Positions 1-16,412 of a DNA stretch of 64,000 nucleotides are shown piece after piece (the first letter of the stretch is position 1; each line of letters starts with the position of its first letter). Made by a program: the position numbers and the translations under genes. The stretch lies in contig NC_092320.1 of NCBI RefSeq assembly GCF_036785885.1, positions 12,091,557 through 12,155,556 of the forward strand, in the 5' to 3' direction. The DNA comes from Coffea arabica. Its lineage: Eukaryota > Streptophyta > Magnoliopsida > Gentianales > Rubiaceae. The notes under the pieces were generated by a model. It ran no database searches. It was given only the letters and a program-made list of their open reading frames with translations, and was not told where the DNA came from.

Positions 1-60
1 TGTTGTTAAAAATATCTTCTCAAATTTATATAGATATAGATATACATATACATATAGATT

Positions 61-229
61 TCTCCTCTGATTTTGCCACTCCTCTCTGGATCAATCTTTT
101 CTTTCGTTTTTGACCCTTGCTAATATTTCCCCTATCTTCCCTACCACTCATTCATTTTCCTCAACCCACACAACTGCAGCCCCTCTCCCAAACTGCCTCA
201 CCAGAAACAAACCCAACCCTAAATAACTC
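61..229 (+). repeat. Detached copy of the ZTL 5' leader (169 bp)
   Basis: This block aligns without gaps to 7559-7727, the stretch just upstream of the ZEITLUPE start codon. I count 16 mismatches over 169 bases, about 90% identity. Similarity stops abruptly on both sides, and no LOV, F-box or Kelch coding sequence follows it here. It is therefore a fragment of the gene's promoter or leader, not a second gene. It could be a remnant of a local duplication or a piece carried by a transposon; no target-site duplication was seen. Confidence 0.85.
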
Positions 230-882
230 AAGAAGTTGACTATTTCGGTATTGTGGACAACTGTAATTTTGACACAAATTATGTAGTTTACGATCCAATT
301 GCCCAGAAACAAGATAAGAATTGAATAAATTAATTCGTATGATCAACTGCTAACTTCGAACGCTTCAACGCTCCTAAAAACTAACAAGCGATCTCAGGCC
401 ATTGCCCCCCTCCCCGCGCTTCCCCCTTCCCCTGGCTCTCCTTGAATTTTGAAGCGTTTCTGCTACCTCCAAAATTGTTCAAATTTTACAGTTACTCACA
501 AAAAAAAAATAGTATAAGTGGGAGAATTTGAACTTAAAACCTCTATCTTATACTCCATTCTCCCTACCTCCAATATTTAGATAATAGAATTTGGAAATAA
601 AACAAATTAGACCATGCTATTGTTATTTTTTTAATAACGATGAGTTCTTTGATTAGATTCTGAAAATTTTTCATTTTCCCCTCTTTTTAAGGCTACAAAA
701 ATCTTCTCGAACTCGAAAATTGTGGTTCCAAGTTCCAGAATCGTGATTCTTCAGAACTGTGCTGTTCTTCGAAAGTATTCTTAATATAGGACAAATATGG
801 CATTGCGCATGCGTTATGTTGCAGAGGCAGTTTTCCATTTCATAGTTTTATGTTTATGTTGGAAACTAAACCAAACCGGACG

Positions 883-905
883 GTCCCTTCGGGGACATCG
901 GATAG
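883..905 (+). pseudogene. U6 snRNA 5'-end fragment
   Basis: The first 17 bases match exactly the 5' stem-loop of plant U6 snRNA, and the match continues to about 23 bases with one mismatch. The sequence then departs from U6. The ACAGAGA box and the 3' U tract are absent, and I see no upstream sequence element or TATA box upstream. It reads as a truncated U6 copy, such as the 5' end of a chimeric retropseudogene. A chance hairpin is possible but unlikely at this length. Confidence 0.5.
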
Positions 906-1263
906 ATCAAATCCGACGAGGCTTATGTGACGAATGCTTGATTTACTTGGGAAACTTGAGTGGCAGTTGTTTTAAACTTCTTTCTTCAGAAACTTGTGGT
1001 TGATCTGCTAACTCGACTTGAAAAGAAATAAAACTTGCATGGGCAGTAACCAAAAAAAAAGAAAGTAGAGTTCTCTTTTTTGTCAGAAAATTTTTTACAT
1101 TAGCAAACTTGGATGCATATACCAAATCATATAAGAATACAAATTCTAATTTTACAATGATTGTGTTAAACAAAATTTATCCAAAACGGAAGGGAGAATC
1201 ATTTGCATATCATCACTTTCTGTATAAGCTTTCCCTTGACTGTGGAGTCAAGTAGCATTAAAC

Positions 1264-1602
1264 CAGTGGCGGGCCAGAAAAAATTTTCAGTGGGGATAAA
1301 AGTAATACTAAAATTTTTTTCCTATTCTTTTGTTAGTTTTTAAGTAAAAAAAATATTCACCAACAAGTTAAAATGAAAAAGATTTTTTGAACTTATTTCA
1401 AATGGAATTTTATGACCTACATATTCTTTTAAAATATTAGTTCATAAATCAATTTAAAAGATCACATAATCTTTCACTTATTTCATAAAAAAATTTTGGG
1501 GACGCACTTAAGATAATATCAAAATTCTATACATATTGTAGGAATTTAAGGGGAACACTGGGGGCTCGTGGCCCGAGTGCCCCCACCTTAAATCCTCCCG
1601 TG
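1264..1602. mobile_element. hAT-type non-autonomous element (MITE), 339 bp
   Basis: The element starts CAGTGGCGGG and its other end read on the minus strand starts CACGGGAGG, giving imperfect terminal inverted repeats. It is flanked by a perfect 8-bp duplication, cattaaac, at 1256-1263 and 1603-1610. An 8-bp duplication with CA-starting ends is typical of the hAT superfamily. The interior is AT-rich with no coding capacity. Confidence 0.8.
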
Positions 1603-1610
1603 CATTAAAC

Positions 1611-2296
1611 TTACCACTAGAATATCAGAAGTTGGTTTATGGTGAGTTAATTACTCTTTGCGAAGCATACCTTATTTTTATCTTTTCTTGGGTACGGAGC
1701 AGTCAATTTCAGAAAACAAATGAAAGGAAAAGACAAAAAATAAAAAAGAACCAATAAGTTAAGTTATATCCATATTGACCCATTTGCCCAACTATGTACA
1801 TCTTCTGCATAAACACTTGCGCCCACCCTCCGCATACAAACACCAATCTACACAAGTCAAACATATGATTGATATTTTCTAATATATGATCTGAATGCAC
1901 GATAATTACTAGTCATAATTTGAATTTAAATTTTAAATTTGATATATTTAACATGTATCCACTGTTATGCTTTAAAAATATGTAATTTTGTAGCCATTTG
2001 ATTCTCAAACTTCCTTGTCCTCCCTGCTTCTTCCTTCCTCTCCTCCTCTGCCTATAAAAACTTGAAATTAAAAAATAAAACAAAAGGAACACATGGACTG
2101 GCATGCAATTATTAGCTAGGTGCGAATTACTAATTAAAAACCTTGTTAAAAAAAAAAAAGTACTCTTATGTTTTATTGGGTACTACATTTTGGCAAAAGA
2201 CCTTAAGTCACAGAATGAAGGCGGAGTACCTCGATTAATGAAAGAAATCTTTGAGTTTCAATCAAATTCAGCAAAGCCCTCGAACCTCTGCACTTA
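1611..2296. other. Intergenic DNA, no feature seen
   Basis: AT-rich spacer between the hAT element and the minus-strand membrane-protein gene. It should contain that gene's terminator region near its right end. The short open frames here have no recognisable content. Confidence 0.5.
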
Positions 2297-2914
2297 CTAT
2301 GAAGTACGAAGAAAGATTGAGGTGCATCTTCCGTTGTCGTTGTTGCACAGCTCAATGCAGTTCCTGAAGTCGTAACTCTGACAATTGTCACTTTTGTAGC
2401 AAAGAATCACCCACGAACCAAACACCAAAATGACTAGAAACACAAAAAACAGAAACAAGCAAATCATAGAAATAATTCGTTCCCATTCGTGTTTCTCTTT
2501 CAGAAAAGGTGGCACTGGTCGACCACCAACTCCGGCAAGATCCAGTTCTCTTTCGCGCGTTAATCGATCATACTTCCGAGCCAATTTTGTCAAAATTGAT
2601 AGATTAAGTATGCCCGCAATTGAAGAGAGGGTAACGGGGAGCCAACGGTATTGGCATTTGAGGGGTGAGGGATTACCAAAGATGGATGTGAAAATGACAC
2701 CTTGGAAGACCAAGTAGTAATTTGCAAGCTGAAAAATGTCCTTCAATGTTTGTCGAATTACCTTCTCTCCTCTCTCCATTCGCTTTTCCTCTTCGGATCT
2801 TGAATCTTCATTTGCAGGATTGGCCCCTGCCTCGGCAGCAGACAATTGCGAGACAGAAGAGAATGGAGAGAGTTGAAGCCCATCAGGGACAGAATAGCCT
2901 CCTCCTCCTTCCAT
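2297..2914 (-). CDS. Small plant membrane protein, unrecognised
   Basis: An intronless frame of 205 codons read leftward. The start is the ATG at 2914-2912, in good context (gccATGG); the open frame extends 13 codons further upstream but without an ATG. Residues 1-45 are Gly/Ser-rich and then acidic, probably disordered. Residues 62-80, 91-109 and 147-172 are hydrophobic and probably span the membrane. A charged loop (about 110-147) lies between the second and third. The C-terminal tail has five cysteines (172, 178, 186, 190, 197), which suggests disulfides or metal binding. I do not recognise the family and assign no function. The frame is long and organised for an AT-rich region, so it is probably real. 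Confidence 0.7.
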   Translation of the reverse strand: MEGGGGYSVPDGLQLSPFSSVSQLSAAEAGANPANEDSRSEEEKRMERGEKVIRQTLKDIFQLANYYLVFQGVIFTSIFGNPSPLKCQYRWLPVTLSSIAGILNLSILTKLARKYDRLTRERELDLAGVGGRPVPPFLKEKHEWERIISMICLFLFFVFLVILVFGSWVILCYKSDNCQSYDFRNCIELCNNDNGRCTSIFLRTS

Positions 2915-3339
2915 GGCTAATGATTCAATCAGTGATTTGTTTTTGAGAAGCAAAAATCTTTATGTCACTCGCTCTACTTCACTAGTGCTTCTGCATGTGA
3001 CAGACTATACACTAAATGACTTAATGGCATTATCATGTTAAAGGTTACAATATTCTGATGAATATTATTCATAAATTATGATAAAAGTTGTACGAGGGTC
3101 AAATTGAAAGGACCATTTGGACAGTGGAAGACAAATAACGACTACGATAAAAAATGCACCCAATTAACTTGAACCATTCTCCAAGATGCCCATATTTTTG
3201 TCACGTTGTCAATTTTCATTTTCTGTCATTTTCTGATTACCTATCCCTCTATAGTGGCTGCCTACAATCATAGGCTAATTAATTAGATAGTAAAATAATT
3301 AAATAAATAAAAGATCCCTACTAGAAGCACTGTAGAAGA
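2915..3339. promoter_or_regulatory. Upstream region of the 205-aa membrane protein gene
   Basis: Likely promoter and leader of the minus-strand gene. No convincing TATA box was assigned. AT-rich, with no other feature. Confidence 0.3.
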
Positions 3340-3566
3340 TAACTATCAGCTTTTTGGGTTGGTGATCACCACTAAGTCGTTAGCACTTGATGCCTCCCAC
3401 CAATTGTCACATTAAATAATTTCTTAAAAAATTCAAACGGGTTCGATGGTGGTTCAATTCCCATCAACTCCCTCTAGATCCAGATGAATCTCTTCTTAGA
3501 TTAGAATAGTGTATAATACTATACATAAAAAGTAACAATTGATAATAAAAAATAAAAATAAAAAAA
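3340..3566 (+). mobile_element. SINE, 227 bp, plus orientation
   Basis: It ends in an A-rich tail and is flanked by a 15-bp duplication with one mismatch (3325-3339 and 3567-3581). The head (taac, then cagctttttgggttggtg) matches the head of the SINEs at 27950-28188 and 59994-60183. A tRNA-like B box is present in ggttcaattcc. These features make it a tRNA-derived SINE. Confidence 0.75.
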
Positions 3567-3581
3567 AAGCACTGTCGAAGA

Positions 3582-4507
3582 CGAAAGGGTGACAGACTGG
3601 AAATTTGGCAAGGCTTTTAGATTCCCGGTGGGTCGAATGTTATGCATTATCGTTAATTAATTTTGAGAAACATATAAAACGTACATGAATAAGATTATTT
3701 CTTAAGTTGGCCCGGTTGGCTGCATATTTAAACATATGAAACAACGAATTCCTTTGGGGAAAAAAAATAAAATCGAAATCAATGCAATTCATTTCTTATT
3801 TACTCATCTAGATGTAATGTTGAATTATTTACTTTCTACAACTTTTAATCTGTCAACAGTGTCTGCGTGTGTGTGTGTGTCTAAGGGATTAAGGGTCTTT
3901 ATCATTATCAATAGCAATTGCATGGTGCCCTACAAACACTATTAGAACAAATTCAGCTAAAATAACAAAAATGGACATTAACTTAGTACACAATAACAGT
4001 AAAAGTACAATAAAATTTCTCTATCATTGAAATTTGTTGTGTTCTTACATATTGTTATGTTAATATCTAATTTCATTGTTCTAATATTTATATTTACTGC
4101 CCTGGTGCTTATGTTGTACGGTGCAATTGTGACTGGTAATGCAGATGCTCCTAATCCATGTCTAAGGGTGCACTTACCAGTTACCATTCCCAACATAACA
4201 AGGCCTCAAAAATCAAAATTGGACACGAGGAACACTTGAGCTGTTCCATTTTTTTTTGGGGGGGCTTTTCTCATGTGTATTTGACAATTTATTGGCTGTT
4301 GTGTAAGGTGACAATTGTGGCCATCTAGAGCTTGCAAAAAGAATAACAATGAAACAAGAGATCGTCAAAAGTTATGCACTTTAGGTACAAATCATATTAG
4401 ACGTCTTCCACAACACAAATACTTATTCTTGCTTAAAGCCATAAAAATATTGATGTTGCAATATTAATGTAGTACGCAAACAAGTACTCTTTGTTATGCA
4501 TACCTTA
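3582..4507. other. Intergenic DNA, no feature seen
   Basis: AT-rich spacer with a short (GT)n run near 3868. The open frames on both strands at 3978-4239 overlap and have no recognisable content. Confidence 0.4.
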
Positions 4508-5014
4508 AGCTCTGTTTGGATTAATTGTTTTTAGAGGTTGTTTTTGAAAAACTTTACTATAACTGTATGTGTGAAAAACTTTTTCTGCAAATATTTTTGG
4601 GGTGTTTTTAGAAGTATTTTTAGGGGTTTTTAAAATATTTTTTGGGATATTTTTACAATTTATCACTTTTGAGGTATTTTTTAAAAAAATTTTACACCAC
4701 CACCCCTCCCTTCTTCTCCCCTCTCCCCTCTCCCCTCTCTCCTCTCTCACTCTCACTCTCCCTCTCCTCCTTCCCACTCTTTCCTCCCTTTCCTCCTTCT
4801 TTCTTCTTCCTTTTCCCGTCTCCTCTTCTTTCCATCCGCTCCCCAAACCCCTCTCCTATTCATAGGTGGATTGCAGCCACCACTCTAGCCGCGACTCCAG
4901 CCACCACTCTAGCCGCAACCTTGTTGGTCGCGGTCAGTGAAGAGGAGGGGGTATTGGGAGAGAAGAAAAGTACGGATGAAGAGAACAAGAGGGAAGGGAG
5001 GAGAGAGGGGGAAG

Positions 5015-5052
<38 letters not shown>

Positions 5053-5283
5053 GGAGGGTTGTTGGTGTAAGGGTGATGGTGATGACAGTGGAGAGTAATG
5101 GGCGGTGGTAATGATAGTGTTGGTGATAGGTAGTGTGTGGAAGAAGAAAGAGAGAATTTTTTTCAAGTATTTGAGATGTGTTGTAATTTTTTTAAATTGT
5201 TTTTGAAGTTGTTTTTGGAGTTTAATACTGTTGATGTGAATGACAAATAGTTTTTTAAAAAAATGTTAAATCCAAACGGAGCC
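4508..5283. mobile_element. PIF/Harbinger (Tourist-like) MITE, 776 bp
   Basis: The ends are inverted: the left begins agctctgtttggatt and the right, read in reverse, begins ggctccgtttggattt. A TTA target duplication lies at 4505-4507 and 5284-5286. The left half has a long pyrimidine tract (about 4697-4855) and the right half a long purine tract (about 4935-5060, including a (GA)n run), so the interior could fold on itself. Between them a 24-bp unit containing ccaccactctagccgc occurs twice (about 4873-4920). Open frames here are low-complexity artefacts. Confidence 0.75.
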
Positions 5284-5671
5284 TTAGTATTTTAAACCGA
5301 TTTCAAGCATTGAGAATATGAAATTAGCTCATAATTTCTTTCTACTCATTTATTCTTTTTAGTTCATTTGTCATTTGTCATTATACCGTACAGTCGATAG
5401 ATGCAAAACATACTAGTTGGTGCAAGATTGGATTCCAATTTTCTATTAAAAAATTTGTTACATGTTACGTGAACACATACATTTTTTTTTTTTTGTACCT
5501 CACATACATCAGATTATTACATTAGATTGTTCTATAAGAAAAAAAATCCAAAAACAACAATTCAAAAACGGGACCTAAGTTTTTCATGTGCAATTAGTAA
5601 GTAATCACATATAGCACACTTAGATCTTTGCAACTAAAATGCTGATATCCTAGGATTAATCATACTAGTAT

Positions 5672-5844
5672 ATATATATTTTTTTTTGTCAGTTATCAGG
5701 TGTGGTATCCTGAATCACCAGACTAATCCACACATGTTCCACACCAACCTGCCCAAGCCATGTGGATTGTTTCGTCAGGGATTCGATCTTTTGTAGTAGT
5801 ACTTACATAACTAGGCTACTACAATCAGACCAAAGCCCCCGGGC
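5672..5844 (-). mobile_element. tRNA-derived SINE, minus orientation
   Basis: A poly-T block at the left end is the poly-A tail of a minus-strand SINE. A 13-bp perfect duplication, gattaatcatact, flanks it (5654-5666 and 5845-5857) and extends to 18 bp with one mismatch. On the minus strand an A box (TAGCCTAGTTATG, 5818-5806) and a B box (GATCGAATCCC, 5788-5778) are in the right order. Confidence 0.82.
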
Positions 5845-5862
5845 GATTAATCATACTCGTAT

Positions 5863-7558
5863 AACTTTTCTCAGTTTCACTAAGTAGTGTTCCTCCTGAT
5901 GTGAAATACCCATACCCAATCTGAGATCTCAATGATGCATGCCAAAGTTGGCTTATTACCCACTTGCAATTGCCCATACCCAGAATCACGGAAGCCCAGA
6001 GTGGCCCAAAAGTCCGCTGACCGTTTGTCCACTTGGCAAAGAAAAAGTGCAAAAGATCTTTCCTCCTCCTTAAATTCCAAGTCCAAAATAAAAATCGAAA
6101 AAGGAAACGGATAATGTAAAACTCCAGATATTTCTTTCAATTTTCAGTGCTAGTGCCATCCCGTGAAAATATCAAATCTGGGTACAACATCCCTTCCACG
6201 CTGTACAATATCAGTTGCCTAACCTCCATAAACATCAATTCTAGGTGATGTTTGTTTTGGATTCCATATGTTTTGCTGTGATAACACACTTTTAAGATAT
6301 TTAATAAGCATCATCATTATCTAAATTTTTTTTATAATCATCATTATCTAAATTTAGGAGAAGAGATTTTCTATCTCAAAATTTATTTCTAAGACAAGCT
6401 CAAAGTTGATGCTTATATGGTAACTTTATGTTTCAAAAATGCCAAGCTAAGTTTGATCATTTTATCATATAATTCCGAGCTGAATGTATGCATAAATATA
6501 TGCCAAGGATTTCAAAATTACGTATTGTCAAATACAATCGATAATTTAAAAAAAAAATACAAAAGATGATCAGGCTGATATGTGCAACCTAATAAACTAA
6601 GCTATTTACAAAGTGAAGTCATCAACGGCTTAAGGCTTAATGTGTTACAAAAGACAAACTTTTATGGGAATGTAATACTTGTTTTAAAAAATTACTTTTA
6701 TGGAAATGTATTATTTCATTGCATCATTTGTTTAAAAAAATTATGTGATTGAATTATGAACGCATTTTTCAATCAGTTATTTATCTTTTCAATCAAAATT
6801 TTTTATCTCACATTACATTATGTTAAGAGTGTGCTAATCTGGAAAACTTGTGATCCTATCCATCGGATCATATGCGAATCAATCACATCCAGATCAAGAA
6901 GTTATGCAGATCAGATTCAAATATCACTTTTTTGTGATCCAGCAAATATTCGATCCGATTTGCATAGTATTTTTTTAAGAATTTTTTTATACATTAAATT
7001 CACTAATTTATAATAGTTTTATCTCTTGTTTCTTATTTTTATATCCATGTCTTCTTTTAAAATGGACTTTCTTTACATATGGTGTTAAGATTTTAAACAT
7101 ATTATCGTATAATTTGTGAATAAAAAATTATTGATGAAATATTGAGGCTTATTTGTTTGAATCAAAATGAGAAAAAAATACAAAAGTTGCTTTATATTGT
7201 AACCAAAAAATTTAATTTTGACTAAAAAATCTTTTCTTATGACTAAAAATGCATGTGTAAGTAGAACAAATCACTTGCATGGTATTTTTGAAACTTTAAT
7301 ACATTTAATTTTCATTTTATCAATCATTATATAAGTAATACCTATGCTAATTGTTATTGTTTTTCATCCATTTACACGGAAAGAAAAAAAAGAAAAAGAA
7401 GGCCAGATTTTTTGTTTTTTGGGGGCCAAAGCCAAACTTCCTATCCAGAAGACAGCAGGCGGTGGCAGCACGCACGCTTGTTGTTCCCACACCACCTACG
7501 TGAATTAAGACCGGCAATTAAACCAACCGTAGACTCAGCGCCCAATTCACACCGAATT
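5863..7558. other. Intergenic DNA upstream of ZTL
   Basis: AT-rich DNA. 6836-6960 has several GATC-centred repeats that look like a decayed transposon. The ZTL promoter should lie in the last few hundred bases. No gene is recognisable. Confidence 0.4.
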
Positions 7559-7727
7559 TCTGCTCCGACTTTGCCACTCCTCTCCGGATCGGTCTTTTCT
7601 TTTGTTTTCTACCCTTGCTAATATTTGCCCCATCTTCCCTACCACTCATTCATTTTCCTCAACCCACATAACAGAAGCCCCTCTCCCAAACCCCCTCACC
7701 AGAAACAAACCCAACCCTAAATAACTC
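7559..7727 (+). repeat. ZTL leader/promoter segment, partner of 61-229
   Basis: Pyrimidine- and C-rich sequence ending about 100 bp before the ZTL start codon, probably 5' UTR. It is the intact-context copy of the 169-bp block also found at 61-229. Confidence 0.8.
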
Positions 7728-7804
7728 GAACTCTCCCAACTCAATTCACCCTTATTTCTCACCCCTTTTGAACCCGTCAAGCAATCATTACTGGTAATTG
7801 TTGA

Positions 7805-13399
<5,595 letters not shown>

Positions 13400-16300
13400 T
13401 TTGGGAAATAACGAGTGAATAACTCAGCAGCTATCAAACCGGAATATAGAAGGAGCTTTCCTATCTCAAGAAGCATGATTCTTTGAGCATCCACTTTGTA
13501 GAGGTTACTTTTCCCTTGTAGAAACACAGGCATCTATTGCTGTGGTACGTGAACTCTTCTGCTGTGCCCGTCTTTTGTGCAGTTTCGGTATATCACAAGG
13601 GATATTCAAATCTGCTTGACCTGCGTTTAATTTTGTGAGATTTGTTTTGGTTGTTCTTCTGAAATCATTTCAGGTCATCACCCTTTCTAGGCTAGATAGA
13701 GCAATAGGGTACTATATGTAGGCTTAGAGTATCTTGTATGCCCATGTGTTGTTGTGATTCAGGTTCTGTAAGTTGAAACCCAGGAAAGGAGCATTTGAAA
13801 AATGATGAAAAGTGTAAACCGAAGTATGGGGTTTGTCTATGACATTTGCTACACTGGGATTTTTGCCCCTACCATGTTTTATATAGCACATTCATGTCAT
13901 AACACCCTGATGTATTGGCTGTTGTGCCCATGAACCGTTTCATCTTTACTTTTGTGCTGTTTGAATCAAATTTTAACAAGATAGTCATATTGCTTATTGC
14001 CAGTGTATGAATTCAATGAGCCGCTTAGTTAATGTCCATCAAACTTCGGGGTGGTTGGATTTTCTAGTGTTCGGGTTATTTTAGTTTGCGGAGTTAAATG
14101 CCTTCTTAAACTAGTTTTCTTGTTCTTCTTTTACTAAGAGTTCGTATCATTTCTTTATCATGTATTTTATGTTGCAAATTGTTAAGTGTTACTTTGTTCA
14201 TGAATTTGTTCGAGTTGAATATCAGAATTGAGAACTGAGATATAATTGAGATGCTGCTGGTGCTCCTCTTTGCCGTGGTTAGCCAAATCTGGTGCCCAGA
14301 TCTTACAAAAGAAAATTGTGGACAGAACAGACTTGAGTAGCTGCGTAGCCAGTGGAATAGAATCTTTTGGGTTTTCATGATCAGTACTTGCCTTTTGCAC
14401 TGATATGAAATACTGCCCTAAATCCCTAATAGCCCTGCAACGTGAAAATTCTAGACGAATTGAATATGCACTCATTTCTGGATGAATTCTGCTTACGGTG
14501 GTGAGTTTCTATATTGGACAGGAGTTTAGCTAATCAATTACGTAGGCTTTTGTTGAAATTTAGGAAGCATGTTGTAATGCATCTATCCTAGCAACATTTC
14601 TGCTAGATCAAAATCACCGAACTGCCTCTTCCAACTTAGCTGGATGCGCCGGTTATGCTGTTATAACATCAGCGGATATGATTGCCAAAAATCAGTTTTT
14701 GGCGAAATTGCAGCAGAGCCTAAAAAAGGAAGAAAACTGGATTGAGATTTTCACCATCAAGTATTTGCCTTCTCAGAAGCGCAAAACAGGATTTAAGATC
14801 AACAGAGATTGATCTTCATTGATTGAAATTAGGGGACAAATGAATTTGAATGGAGGAGTCGAAATCTAAGTTCGGTTTTAGTGGTATTACAATTCTTAAA
14901 AGATTAGAAAATTATTACATCCAAACAGCGGATTTGAAATCCATGTCCTCCCGAATTCTCCAACCCAAAACACAACCCACTGTCTGGAGTCTCTAGACAG
15001 GGAATGCAACACTTTTTTTCTTTCTTTCAGTTTTGAATATTAAATCTAGAGTTTTGATGCAATGCGTCGACACGTTTGTCATCTGAAGATTTATGGGGGT
15101 TTGGTTTCCATGTCAGAGTTGATATTCCTTTGATCTAATAGATCATTCTTATCTTTCAGAACTGAGAAGTTTTAAGAGTCTTGCTGTATGTCAATGTACT
15201 GCTTTAAAAGATATTTTTTTTTCAGAACGAGCAGAAGAGTCTTTCAGGAAGGGGGGGGGGGGAGGGGGGGAAGAAGAATTACAATGCTCATTAAACACAT
15301 ACTTCTTAGAAAGGCTAATAAACAGATGAGTCACAAGGATAAATCACTATAAAACCAAGAAAAAATCATATACTTTACAAATAGTACAATAAAACTGAAA
15401 TATAAGCCCTTTTACAACTGCATTGAGAAGGATTCAAAGCCGCCAAGGGCGTGCACTTTCCATGTTCATTGCTTTATCAGTTGGTTAAATCTGGTATTTG
15501 CATATCATGTTGCTTCTTAAAGATACTTCCTTCTGTCTGTACGTTGCATCCACTTTTGATGGTTACTGAGGTAAACGTAGTTTGAGGTGAACGCAGAAAC
15601 TACGTTAAAGTTGGAACCTTAAACCCTTCTTGTTACTGCTTATATTATACGAGTGCAAAGTGTAAAGAATTAATCCAACCACACAGTCCAATGGATCATG
15701 CTCGGCTCGGTTTGGGTCTTGATTTCAAAATATGAAATATGCTGCTGTTGCCTGAAATTCTGAAGTCAACCCCAGATGGAGCTGAGCTTGGATTAGGCCG
15801 TGGATTGCAGTGCCCTGGATCCAGAAAACCTGACCTATCTAACATATAGAAAGATGCGGTTCCAGTTGCAAAGATAAGGAAACTTGGACATCTCAAAATT
15901 TTACATATAGCTCATGACAATAAAAAGAATTTGGACATCCCATGATCAACTTATGCACAGTTCCTCAAAGCGGGAGGATTGCAGGTTTTGTGTTTCTTAC
16001 CTACCTACAATTCTTACCAGAGAACCAGCAATACTTAAAATGGAGAAAATAACAGCTTGTTAAAGGAAAAGAACGATGGAATGGAACTATGTCTATTTAT
16101 CAATTTCAATATTCTCAACAAATAAATCAATTGTTCAAGAGGCGACAGGGTAACTCATTGCGACATACTCGAGACCTGTTTTTGATGCAATAAACAGCAG
16201 AAGTCAGTTAAGGTAGAATTTGGCCTCCCTGGGCACACCATACCAAGAGTCTCACACTACTAACTTAATCTTAACTGTTAATCTGAACTCTGAAACACCC

Positions 16301-16412
16301 GACTCGCAATATAATCCTTGGAATAGTGCAGAAAGATATCAGGCAACTGCTATATTAATTTTTTGTCATGCTGCATCCTCCCTGGGTCACCAGAACGAAA
16401 AATTTCTTGAAA
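13400..16412. other. Convergent intergenic region between ZTL and the PPR gene
   Basis: The ZTL 3' UTR and terminator should lie in the first few hundred bases and the PPR 3' UTR at the far end. A G-rich tract at 15251-15270 (12 G, A, 7 G) is the only striking element. Minus-strand frames at 14106-14475 and 15696-15896 have no recognisable content. Confidence 0.4.
15251..15270 (+). repeat. Poly-G tract (G12-A-G7)
   Basis: Twenty bases containing 19 G, able in principle to form a G-quadruplex. It lies in the intergenic DNA between the convergent ZTL and PPR genes. Confidence 0.8.

Noticed and set aside
4505-5166. Overlapping open frames of 85-142 codons on both strands
   Set aside because: They lie in the CT and GA tracts of a MITE; frames stay open from low complexity and the proteins are Ser/Pro/Leu or Arg/Glu repeats.
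5778-5788. B box suggesting a tRNA gene
   Set aside because: It belongs to a poly-A-tailed SINE with target duplication; no cloverleaf can be drawn.
14106-14475. Two overlapping minus-strand frames
   Set aside because: Overlap in different frames, no conserved motif, downstream of the ZTL gene.
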